Shown: positions 7,016 through 13,025 of the stretch, piece after piece
Layout: the number at the start of each line of letters is the position of its first letter
Position numbering within the stretch: the first letter of the stretch is position 1
From: an uncultured Rhodospirillales bacterium
Lineage (GTDB): Bacteria; Pseudomonadota; Alphaproteobacteria; Rhodospirillales; Defluviicoccaceae
DNA: 13,025 bases
Assembly (NCBI GenBank): GCA_937127205.1
Contig: CAKZLS010000278.1
Span: 1-13,025, forward strand
Reading direction: 5' to 3'
The notes under the pieces: model-generated
Seen by the model: the letters and a program-made list of their open reading frames with translations, nothing else
Told to the model about the DNA's origin: nothing
The model's database searches: none
Program-made: the position numbers and the translations under genes

Positions 7016-8305
7016 ATGCACGACATCAAGTGGATACGCGACAATCCGGACACCTTCGACGCCGGCCTTAAGCGGCGCGGTGCGGCTTCGGAGTCGGCGC
7101 GTCTTCTGACCTTGGACCAGGCCCGTCGCGACGCCTTGTCGCAAGCTCAGGAAATCCAAACCAGGCGCAATGAATTGTCCCGCCAAGTGGGCACTCTCAA
7201 GCGCAGCGGTGAGGACGCTTCCGAAGTCATCGAAGCGGTTTCGCAATCCAAAGTGCAGCAGGCCGAGGCCGAGGACCGGGCCCGGGCCGCCGAGGCCGAA
7301 CTGGAAGCGGCGCTGGCCGCGATCCCCAACATGCTGGCTGCAGATGTTCCGGACGGTGCCGACGACACCGCGAACGTGGAAATCCGCCAGTGGGGCGAGC
7401 CCAAGGTTCTCGATTTCACTGCCAAGGAGCATTTCGACATCGGCGAAGCCCTGGGGCTGATGGATTTTGATCGTGCGGCCAAATTGTCCGGCGCCCGATT
7501 CGTCGTGTTGATGGGGGCGCTGGCGCGAATGGAGCGGGCGTTGGCGGCGTTCATGCTGGACCTCCATACCGGGGAGAACGGCTACACCGAGGTCAATCCG
7601 CCGGCCCTGGTGCGCGACAGCGCGCTGTTCGGAACCGGCCAATTGCCCAAGTTCGGCGAGGATCTGTTCCGGACCGGCGATGATTTTTGGTTGATCCCTA
7701 CGGCCGAAGTGCCGCTAACCAATCTTGTGGCCGAGGAAATCCTCGACGAGAGCGAGTTGCCGGTTCGCCGCACGGCAATGACGTGGTGCTTCCGTGCCGA
7801 GGCCGGGGCGGCGGGCAAGGACACCCGGGGCATGATCCGCCAGCATCAGTTTTCCAAGGTGGAGATGGTGAGCATCGTCCGGCCAGACGAGTCGGAAGCC
7901 GAGCTCGATCGGATGACGGCCTGTGCCGAGGAAGTGCTGAAGCGGCTGGACCTTCCGTTCCGAACGGTGGTGTTGAGCGCTGGAGACACGGGGTTCGCGG
8001 CCCGCAAAACCCATGATGTCGAGGTTTGGCTTCCGGGCCAGCAGCGCTACCGGGAGATCTCGAGCTGTTCCAACTGCGGCGACTTTCAGGCGCGGCGGAT
8101 GAAGGCCCGCTACCGGCCGGAGGGAGAGAAGGGCACCCGGTTCGTCCATACCCTCAACGGTTCGGGTTTGGCGGTGGGGCGCACGTTGATCGCGGTTCTG
8201 GAAAACTATCAACGGGCGGACGGATTGGTGGACATCCCGACGGCGCTGGTGCCCTACATGGGCGGATTGGAAGTGATCGAAGCCGATGGTTCACGGTCCC
8301 ATTGA
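7016..8305 (+). CDS. serS: Seryl-tRNA synthetase
   Basis: Class II synthetase charging tRNA-Ser and tRNA-Sec. The open frame extends far upstream into tatC, but the canonical SerS N-terminus is MHDIKWIRDNPDTFDAGLKRRG, giving 429 residues and a start at ATG 7016, with GGAG 11 bases earlier. The N-terminal arm (about residues 30-105, rich in Gln, Glu, Ala and Arg) is the coiled coil that clasps the long variable arm of tRNA-Ser. Catalytic motif 2 is FRAEAGAAGKDTRGMIRQHQ (from 259), followed by FSKVEMV. Motif 3 is NGSGLAVGRTLIAVLENYQ (from 381). Its last 20 bases overlap surE. Identification is firm. Confidence 0.98.
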   Translation: MHDIKWIRDNPDTFDAGLKRRGAASESARLLTLDQARRDALSQAQEIQTRRNELSRQVGTLKRSGEDASEVIEAVSQSKVQQAEAEDRARAAEAELEAALAAIPNMLAADVPDGADDTANVEIRQWGEPKVLDFTAKEHFDIGEALGLMDFDRAAKLSGARFVVLMGALARMERALAAFMLDLHTGENGYTEVNPPALVRDSALFGTGQLPKFGEDLFRTGDDFWLIPTAEVPLTNLVAEEILDESELPVRRTAMTWCFRAEAGAAGKDTRGMIRQHQFSKVEMVSIVRPDESEAELDRMTACAEEVLKRLDLPFRTVVLSAGDTGFAARKTHDVEVWLPGQQRYREISSCSNCGDFQARRMKARYRPEGEKGTRFVHTLNGSGLAVGRTLIAVLENYQRADGLVDIPTALVPYMGGLEVIEADGSRSH

Positions 8306-9074
8306 TCTCGCCCATGCGCGGGTACTCATTTGCAATGACGACGGTATTCACGCGCCGGGCCTGAAGCTGTTGGAGAACATCGTTCGGGGCGTCGCTAGGG
8401 AAACGTGGGTGGTGGCGCCGGAAACCGAGCAAAGCGCCGCCAGCCACTCCCTGACCATGCGCCGCCCGCTGTTCCTGCGCGAAGTCGGCGAGCGCCGGTA
8501 TACCGTGGACGGCACGCCCACCGATTGCGTCTTGATCGCCGTGCACCAGGTGATGAAAGACAGTCCGCCCGATCTCGTGCTGTCCGGCATCAACCGGGGC
8601 GGAAACCTGGGTGAGGACGTCACCTATTCTGGAACCGTCGCCGCGGCGAAGGAAGGCGCTCTGCTGGGGTTCCGATCCATCGCGCTAAGCCAGGTATATG
8701 ACGATCAAAAACAGGTTTTGTGGGGCACCTCGGAGCAATGCATCGGCGGCCTGCTTCGGCGCTTGGCCGCGACGGAGTGGCCTATGGATGTTGTGCTAAA
8801 CGTCAATATCCCTCACGTTCCAGCCGCCTCGGTTACGGGTGTGGAGGTGACCCGCCAGGGGCGGCGCAAGATCGGCGGGTGCATGGTGGAAGGCATGGAC
8901 CCGCGCGGTCAGCCTTATTTTTGGATCGGCGGAGGGCGTGAAGAAGATCGCGGTCGCAAGGGAACGGACCTCGAAGCCGTCCACCGCGGAGCCATTTCGG
9001 TGACGCCGCTCACCCTGGATCTCACCCACCACGGCGCTCTCGACGTGCTCAAGGGGGAGGAGGCGTTCCGGTGA
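8286..9074 (+). CDS. surE: 5'/3'-nucleotidase SurE
   Basis: Metal-dependent nucleoside monophosphate phosphatase (and possible polyphosphatase) linked to stationary-phase survival. The 262-residue protein has the N-terminal metal site ICNDDGIHAPGL (N17, D18, D19), then VVAPETEQSAASHSLTMRRPL and YTVDGTPTDCV, and the signature SGINRGGNLGEDVTYSGTVA with further metal ligands. The start overlaps serS by 20 bases, in another frame; GGAAG about 15 bases upstream may serve it. The stop overlaps the pcm GTG by three bases. The surE-pcm pairing is classic across Proteobacteria and supports both calls. Confidence 0.97.
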   Translation: MVHGPIDLAHARVLICNDDGIHAPGLKLLENIVRGVARETWVVAPETEQSAASHSLTMRRPLFLREVGERRYTVDGTPTDCVLIAVHQVMKDSPPDLVLSGINRGGNLGEDVTYSGTVAAAKEGALLGFRSIALSQVYDDQKQVLWGTSEQCIGGLLRRLAATEWPMDVVLNVNIPHVPAASVTGVEVTRQGRRKIGGCMVEGMDPRGQPYFWIGGGREEDRGRKGTDLEAVHRGAISVTPLTLDLTHHGALDVLKGEEAFR

Positions 9075-9709
9075 ACCCCGATTCGCGCAAAATCCGGTTG
9101 ATCATGCATCTTCGCAGCGGCGGCGTGCACGATACCCGGGTGCTGGCGGCGATCGAACGCATTCCGAGAGAGGTGTTCGCGCCCGAATCCATGCGCGATC
9201 AGGCTTACGAAAACGCCACCATACCCATCGGGTGCCACCAAACCATGAGCGCGCCTCTGGTTGTGGGCACGATGACCCAGGCATTGCAGGTGGATGAGCG
9301 GACCAAGGTTCTGGAAGTGGGAACCGGTTCAGGATATCAGGCCGCTGTGCTGTCCCGGCTTTGCCGCCGCGTCTATACCATTGAACGATACCGGGAGCTT
9401 CTGGAAATCGCGGAACAGCGGTTCGCCGAATTGGCCTTCACCAACATTACGGCGAAAGTGGGTGATGGCACCCTGGGGTGGCGCGAGCAGGCGCCGTTCG
9501 AACGGATCATCGTGACGGCAGCCGCGACCGACGTTCCCCCCGTTCTCGCAGAGCAACTCTCCATCGGCGGCGTAATGGTGGTGCCGGTCGACGACGGTGC
9601 CGGTGAGCCGCGGTTGCTCAAAGTGGTGCGCACCGAACAAGGCCTCGATATTGACGATATGGGAGAAATAAGGTTCGTTCCCCTGATCGCAGACACCGGA
9701 CCGGAATAG
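9071..9709 (+). CDS. pcm: Protein-L-isoaspartate O-methyltransferase
   Basis: SAM-dependent repair enzyme that methylates isoaspartyl residues in aged proteins. The 212-residue length is normal. The SAM-binding motif is KVLEVGTGSGYQAAVL (79-94), with downstream KVGDGTLGW and FERIIVTAAA typical of PCMT. The GTG start at 9071 overlaps surE (GTGA) and gives the expected N-terminus with RKIRLIMHLR and DTRVLAAIERIPREVF. The substrate loop reads IGCHQTMSAP (53-62) where most family members have a GQTISQP-like sequence; the key Thr58 and Ser60 are kept. The LysM/M23 gene follows after 35 bases. Confidence 0.96.
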   Translation: MNPDSRKIRLIMHLRSGGVHDTRVLAAIERIPREVFAPESMRDQAYENATIPIGCHQTMSAPLVVGTMTQALQVDERTKVLEVGTGSGYQAAVLSRLCRRVYTIERYRELLEIAEQRFAELAFTNITAKVGDGTLGWREQAPFERIIVTAAATDVPPVLAEQLSIGGVMVVPVDDGAGEPRLLKVVRTEQGLDIDDMGEIRFVPLIADTGPE

Positions 9710-9744
9710 GCGATGCGCGACCCTCGCTCAATGGTCATCGGCCC

Positions 9745-10770
9745 ATGACCGCCGCATCCTGGCGCCATACCTTGCTTTCATTCGCGGTATTGGCGTTGAC
9801 CTCGGTTGGCGGGTGCGGGTGGATTCAAGTACCGGGGTCGGGGGCGAGCACCCGTCCCGCAACCGTCGGACAACCGGGAACGGATCCGGCTCTGGCATCC
9901 GCGCGGGTTGTTCCTCGGGCACCGGTCGCCGCCGGGAATCCAGCGACCGTTCCTGCTCCACCCGCTATGGCGGTTCGCGGGTTGCCGGGCGAAAACATCG
10001 TTCGGGTCGGGCGCGGGGATACGGTCTTCGCGTTGTCGCGCCGCCATGGCGTGCCGGTCGACAAAATCATTCGGACCAATAACCTGAAACCGCCCTATCA
10101 CCTCATCGTCGGCCAGCGGGTGACGCTGTGGCGCGACGGCGAACACATCGTTGATGAGGGCGAGACGATGGAGAGTGTTGCGCGAGCCTACGGGGTCGAA
10201 GAAAGCGCTCTTGCCAGCTTGAACGGCCTCACCGCCGTCGACCAACCGCGCCCCGGGCAGACCCTTCGTATCCCCAAGGTTTCGGCGCGACCAAGCCTGC
10301 CTTCGGGCCCTGCAGCGGCCACACCTGTCGTTGCCAGGGCGCCGGTGCCGCCGGCGAAGATCCCGTCGCCTCCTGCGGCAAAGACACCCGGCTTCATCTG
10401 GCCCGTTGAAGGAACAATCGTATCCAAATTTGGTCGCAAGACAAAAGGCCTGCATAACGATGGCATCAACATCGAGGTTCCGCGCGGTACACCCGTGGTG
10501 GCGTCGCAGAGCGGCGTGGTCGCCTATGCCGGAAATGAGCTTCGCGGCTTCGGGAACATGCTGCTGATCAAGCACGCCGGGGGTTGGGTGACCGCCTATG
10601 CTCACAATGAGACGTTGCTGGTCGGCCGCGGAGACTCGGTTCGAAAAGGGCAGGTCATCGCCAAGGTCGGAACATCCGGCAGCGTCACAAAGCCGCAGCT
10701 TCATTTCGAGTTGCGCAAAGGCAAGAAGCCGATGGACCCTCTCGGATACCTGGGCAAGGGTACAATTTAA
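9745..10770 (+). CDS. LysM/M23 peptidase-like lipoprotein (NlpD/EnvC type, degenerate active site)
   Basis: Predicted 341-residue outer-envelope lipoprotein. The signal peptide carries a lipobox ending VGGC (Cys24), followed by a Pro/Ala-rich linker. LysM 1 lies at about 83-131 (IVRVGRGDTVFALSRRHGV), LysM 2 at about 133-178, then a second linker, and a C-terminal M23/LytM domain from about 216 to 338. The LytM zinc motif HxGxD is replaced by HNDGIN (237-242): aligned on the glycine, Asn238 and Asn242 replace His and Asp. In the second motif, QLH (318-320) replaces HxH. Only His287 (YAHN) and His320 remain. It is therefore probably not a peptidase but an activator of periplasmic amidases at division, like NlpD and EnvC (inference from family). 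Its place after surE-pcm matches nlpD order, but equivalence to E. coli nlpD is not claimed. Confidence 0.93.
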   Translation: MTAASWRHTLLSFAVLALTSVGGCGWIQVPGSGASTRPATVGQPGTDPALASARVVPRAPVAAGNPATVPAPPAMAVRGLPGENIVRVGRGDTVFALSRRHGVPVDKIIRTNNLKPPYHLIVGQRVTLWRDGEHIVDEGETMESVARAYGVEESALASLNGLTAVDQPRPGQTLRIPKVSARPSLPSGPAAATPVVARAPVPPAKIPSPPAAKTPGFIWPVEGTIVSKFGRKTKGLHNDGINIEVPRGTPVVASQSGVVAYAGNELRGFGNMLLIKHAGGWVTAYAHNETLLVGRGDSVRKGQVIAKVGTSGSVTKPQLHFELRKGKKPMDPLGYLGKGTI

Positions 10771-11135
10771 CCGAAACATTTGCCGTGCCGGCGGAAAAGC
10801 GCAGCCGCTGGTACTGATATCGTTATCGTGCCGGCTGCCGCCGGCGCGACGGGAGCATGCGTCCAGGTGTCGCGTGCCCGCCACGCTCGGTTCGGCAAAA
10901 TAAATAATAAAAAAATTTTATATATTTTATGAGTATTATGGACGCAAAATATAAATTCGGAACCTATCAATGCGTGTGATATAAAAATCCGTAATGTGAA
11001 TTGAATACATCAGATTTTATGAAATTCGTGGCGCTTAATTTGCCGAATTGCAATGAATGTTCAATCAGAAAGGAAAAGATCGGTGGCATTTTCAGGATTA
11101 CATCAACTCATCGACGGCGGTGAAGGAAGATGGCG
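10771..11135 (+). other. Gene-free stretch with strong AT-rich core
   Basis: These 365 bases separate the housekeeping block from the ParA/RHH pair. The first part (to about 10896) is GC-rich and holds a strong hairpin. Bases 10897-10930 are 34 consecutive A/T bases, containing A-tracts and TATATATT-like steps, and the sequence stays AT-rich to about 11075, in sharp contrast to the rest of the window. Within it ATTTTATGA occurs twice (10924-10932, 11014-11022), AAATTCG occurs twice (10953-10959, 11022-11028), and an inverted CGAATT follows at 11044-11049. TATAAA at 10980-10985 is a possible -10 element, but no good -35 pairs with it. It probably holds the promoter of the ParA gene and perhaps a binding site for the RHH partner. 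Confidence 0.6.
10826..10849 (+). terminator. 10-bp GC-rich hairpin after the M23 gene
   Basis: TCGTGCCGGC (10826-10835) pairs with GCCGGCGCGA (10840-10849) around a TGCC loop; one of the ten pairs is a G-T wobble. It starts 55 bases after the M23 stop. No T-run follows, so it is not a canonical intrinsic terminator, but such a stable stem at the end of a long operon could block or stabilise the 3' end of the transcript. Confidence 0.35.
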
Positions 11136-11936
11136 ATGCTGAAGCTCCATTTTAATTCGGAAGAAGAGCTTTCGGAGTTTGACGGGGTTCAGCCCGCAGC
11201 GGGAACCGCGCGGCCGTCGATGCAGGTGATCGTGTTTTCTTCCCAGAAAGGTGGATCCGGGAAAACCACGTTGTGCGGGCAGTTGGCGGTTCAGGCCGAA
11301 CTTGACGGAGCCGGTCCGGTAGCGGTTATCGACACCGACCCACAAGGAAGCCTGTCCGACTGGTGGAACGCTCGTCAGGTGGAGACGCCGGTGTTCATGA
11401 AGGCACAGGTGGACTATTTGCACGAGGATCTGCGTCAGTTGGAGCGGACCGGAGTCAAGCTGGTATTCATCGATACCCCCCCCGCCGTGACCGATGTTAT
11501 CCGGCAGATTGTCGGATTTGCCGATCTTGTAATCGTGCCGACCCGGCCTTCACCTCATGATTTGCGCGCGGTCGGGGCCACGATCGACATTATCGATGGT
11601 CAGCAAAAACCCTTAATCTTCGCGGTCAATGCGGCCACGCGCGCGAAGATCACATCGGATACGGCAATCGCGTTGTCGCAGCACGGAACCGTGGCGCCGG
11701 TGACCATCAACCAGCGTGTGGATTTTGCCACCAGCATGATCCACGGTTGCTCGGTTGCGGAAACCAATCCGGAGTCACGCTCCGCCACTGAAATTGCCGA
11801 GTTGTGGACGTACATCGCGTCCCGCCTCGACAAGGATGATCATCACGTAACTCGGGGAACCGGTGTATTTCAAGCGCCGAAAAGTGCCGGTTTCGGTCGT
11901 CGAAAGGCTGCCAAACCCGAGGCAGTGGCGCGGTGA
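11136..11936 (+). CDS. ParA-family ATPase (orphan, paired with an RHH protein)
   Basis: Deviant-Walker-A P-loop ATPase of the ParA/MinD superfamily, 266 residues from ATG 11136. Walker A is KGGSGKTT (38-45) with signature Lys38. Switch I region is DTDPQGSLSDWW (from 66). Walker B is FIDTPP (Asp113). PTRPSPHDLRAVGATIDII and VDFATSMIHG also fit ParA. The lack of an N-terminal DNA-binding domain makes it type-Ib-like or a cargo-positioning ParA, not a plasmid type Ia protein. AGGA at 11124-11127 is spaced 8 bases from ATG 11136 but only 2 from ATG 11130, so 11136 is preferred. ATG 11220 would give the short N-terminus usual in the family. The resulting 28-residue acidic extension (NSEEELSEFDG) is unusual. 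The C-terminal tail is basic (GFGRRKAAKPEAVAR). Its stop overlaps the partner gene. The cargo is unknown. Confidence 0.9.
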   Translation: MLKLHFNSEEELSEFDGVQPAAGTARPSMQVIVFSSQKGGSGKTTLCGQLAVQAELDGAGPVAVIDTDPQGSLSDWWNARQVETPVFMKAQVDYLHEDLRQLERTGVKLVFIDTPPAVTDVIRQIVGFADLVIVPTRPSPHDLRAVGATIDIIDGQQKPLIFAVNAATRAKITSDTAIALSQHGTVAPVTINQRVDFATSMIHGCSVAETNPESRSATEIAELWTYIASRLDKDDHHVTRGTGVFQAPKSAGFGRRKAAKPEAVAR

Positions 11937-12424
11937 TGACAATGGCTCAGAATAACGTTCTTGTTCACAGCGAGCAACTGTTCGCCCGTAAGGGCGAGGC
12001 TGCCCCGGCGGGCCGCACCGGTCCCAATCTGGGGCACGGCAGTCTCTCGCATTTCCCGCAGAACGCAGCGAAAAAGAAGAACGCGAAGAAGCAGCAATCT
12101 AGCGAAGACGTTTCATCGTCGCTTTCCGGCCTGATTCAGAGGCGCGCTCCGGTGCCGGAGGAGGCTGCCAAAGCCGAAAGCACGGTCGTCACCGAGCACG
12201 AAGTTTATGCGAACTGGCGGAAACTGAAGAACCGGCTGGAGACTCCCGGTCGTCCGGAACCGAAGGAGGAGTGGAAGAAACTGACTTTTCGGGTTCGCCA
12301 CGATCAGTTTGTGCGGTTGAAGAGCCTTTCCGGGCTTTGGGGCACGACGTATCAGAGCATTCTCGAGAAAGCCGTTGCTTACTACATCGATGAAGCGACG
12401 TCCTCCGAGGGTTCCGATCGCTGA
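11936..12424 (+). CDS. Probable ParA partner with C-terminal ribbon-helix-helix domain
   Basis: Predicted 162-residue protein not assignable to a named family. The C-terminal region reads as an RHH fold: strand KKLTFRVR (114-121), helix A about 123-134 (QFVRLKSLSGL), turn WGT, helix B about 138-152 (YQSILEKAVAYYID). RHH dimers bind DNA through the strand, as in the ParG and Omega partition proteins. The preceding 110 residues look disordered and basic, with ARKGEA (17-22), the Lys cluster KKKNAKK (46-52) and SSLSGLIQRR (61-70). Basic N-terminal peptides of this kind stimulate ParA ATPases in type Ib partners (family knowledge; inferred here). ATG 11936 overlaps the ParA stop by one base (TGATG); GTG 11933 and ATG 11942 are alternatives. 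Its position and overlap strongly suggest a working pair with ParA. It could instead be only a repressor of the cassette. Confidence 0.75.
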   Translation: MTMAQNNVLVHSEQLFARKGEAAPAGRTGPNLGHGSLSHFPQNAAKKKNAKKQQSSEDVSSSLSGLIQRRAPVPEEAAKAESTVVTEHEVYANWRKLKNRLETPGRPEPKEEWKKLTFRVRHDQFVRLKSLSGLWGTTYQSILEKAVAYYIDEATSSEGSDR

Positions 12425-12877
12425 GTGGAAGAGGAACGGCGTCGGAACCAGCGCTTATCAACGCGGTGCGAAAGCAGAAATCTGCCAGCGGCGCTGTTCA
12501 CGCAAGAAATACCAAAGATATTAGATCGCTCGGTACAGTCTTGACTGAACCGGGCGTTCTTCGCGTTCGCGCCGATTTGCGGGCCAATAACAACGACGTG
12601 TCGCGCGTATCCTCAGAGCGTCCGGACCGTTTGACGATGGGTTCCCGTCGCCGGCGCGGCCCCTGTAGCAGAGAACGTGGGAAATACGATCAGAATAAGT
12701 CCCCATCAATCAGCCTTGGTTTAACCCCTCGTCTTGTCTGCGGCCTGGCCTTCGAGATCAGATCAGGTCGGTAATCTTTATCTGACGCGCGCAGGATATC
12801 GGACGCGTGACGGACGGGACCATGAGAACCCAAGTCCTGATATTACTGTAATCTGTGTAGATTCGGGAAGAGCTTTG
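12425..12877 (+). other. Long stretch without a convincing gene downstream of the RHH gene
   Basis: No reading frame here shows a recognisable domain, a good ribosome binding site together with a sensible start, or the codon pattern of the upstream genes. No tRNA-like cloverleaf, transposase fragment or direct repeat array was seen. Small structures visible are a 7-bp stem with one wobble at 12635-12650 (CGATGGG, loop TT, CCCGTCG), TCAGAT/ATCTGA spaced 16 bases apart (12758-12785), and the short palindrome ATTACTGTAAT (12842-12852). It may contain decayed gene remnants, a control region for what follows, or binding sites for the RHH protein. Confidence 0.5.
12842..12852 (+). promoter_or_regulatory. 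Short palindrome with a -10-like hexamer
   Basis: ATTAC-T-GTAAT is a perfect 5+5 inverted repeat, and its right half contains TGTAAT, one mismatch from the -10 consensus. It lies about 25 bases before the GTG of the reading frame that exits the window. No good -35 was found at the expected spacing, so a promoter/operator reading is tentative. Confidence 0.15.
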
Positions 12878-13025
12878 GTGACATCCGCGCGGCAGAATGC
12901 CGACAGCGCTAAGCAAGAGCCAACGATGGCGTCGACGGGAACCGGTCTTAAGAGGACTTGTGAGGCGTTGGCCGGGTGCAGGGCGGGGTGCTCCGCGTTC
13001 CACCTTGATGTCGTTTATCTATTAA
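12878..13025 (+). CDS. Possible start of an unidentified gene, cut by the window end
   Basis: A frame opens at GTG 12878 and stays open for 49 codons to the window edge. GGAAGAG (12866-12872) ends 5 bases before the GTG and is a good ribosome binding site, the main reason to list it. An internal ATG at 12926 begins MASTGTGLKRTCEALAG. The product shows no domain I recognise; three cysteines (Cys28, Cys34, Cys38) are close together. Codon use includes AGG twice, unlike the upstream genes. It may be noise in a non-coding region. Confidence 0.25.
   Translation, partial: MTSARQNADSAKQEPTMASTGTGLKRTCEALAGCRAGCSAFHLDVVYLL

Noticed and set aside
9778..10884. Minus-strand open frame of 368 codons opposite the LysM/M23 gene
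   Set aside because: The plus-strand product has a lipobox, two LysM domains and an M23 fold. The antisense product has no recognisable feature.
12466..12774. Plus-strand open frame of 102 codons after the RHH gene
   Set aside because: GTG start without a good ribosome binding site, Arg/Ser-rich product without a domain, and codon use unlike the neighbours.
12758..13003. Minus-strand open frame of 81 codons near the window end
   Set aside because: No domain, low-complexity basic product, and no supporting start signal.
10771..13025. Insertion sequence, tRNA gene, attachment site or CRISPR array around the ParA/RHH cassette
   Set aside because: I looked for transposase motifs, terminal inverted repeats, T-loop-like sequence and regularly spaced repeats and found none, so acquisition by a mobile element is not supported directly.

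Overview
The window looks like chromosome from a GC-rich alphaproteobacterium, most like the Rhodospirillales. This rests on gene content and order (argS - SPOR protein - nagZ - scpA - scpB - tatA - tatB - tatC - serS - surE - pcm - LysM/M23 lipoprotein), on the protein flavour (TatA with FGGRGKIS after its membrane helix; an M23 protein with a degenerate HNDGIN motif) and on the dense, overlapping same-strand packing. No genus can be assigned from the sequence alone.

Positions 1-10770 are a conserved, entirely plus-strand housekeeping block. It opens inside argS, runs through a single-pass SPOR protein, NagZ, a site-2-protease-like M50 membrane peptidase and condensin subunits ScpA and ScpB, then the complete Tat export system (TatA, TatB, TatC), seryl-tRNA synthetase, SurE, protein-isoaspartate methyltransferase and a LysM/M23 lipoprotein. 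Many junctions are 1-4 base stop/start overlaps (argS/SPOR, nagZ/M50, M50/scpA, scpA/scpB, surE/pcm), which implies translational coupling. Wider gaps before tatA, tatB, tatC and serS are where control elements would sit. An inverted repeat precedes tatA, and a GC hairpin with a T-run lies directly before the serS ribosome binding site.

Positions 10771-13025 differ in character. A 365-base gene-free stretch holds a run of 34 consecutive A/T bases. After it comes a two-gene cassette: a ParA-type ATPase with an N-terminal extension, and an overlapping gene for a 162-residue protein with a basic, probably disordered N-terminal part and a C-terminal ribbon-helix-helix (RHH) domain. This has the architecture of a type-Ib-like ParA/RHH partition or cargo-positioning module, and it sits where related genomes often continue toward yajC-secDF. 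About 450 bases with no convincing gene follow, then the possible start of a further reading frame that leaves the window.

Functionally the window mixes translation (ArgS, SerS), protein export (TatABC), cell-wall recycling and septal remodelling (NagZ, SPOR protein, M23 lipoprotein), chromosome organisation (ScpAB) and damage or stationary-phase maintenance (SurE, Pcm). The ParA/RHH pair is the part most worth following up, because its cargo and binding site cannot be read from homology.
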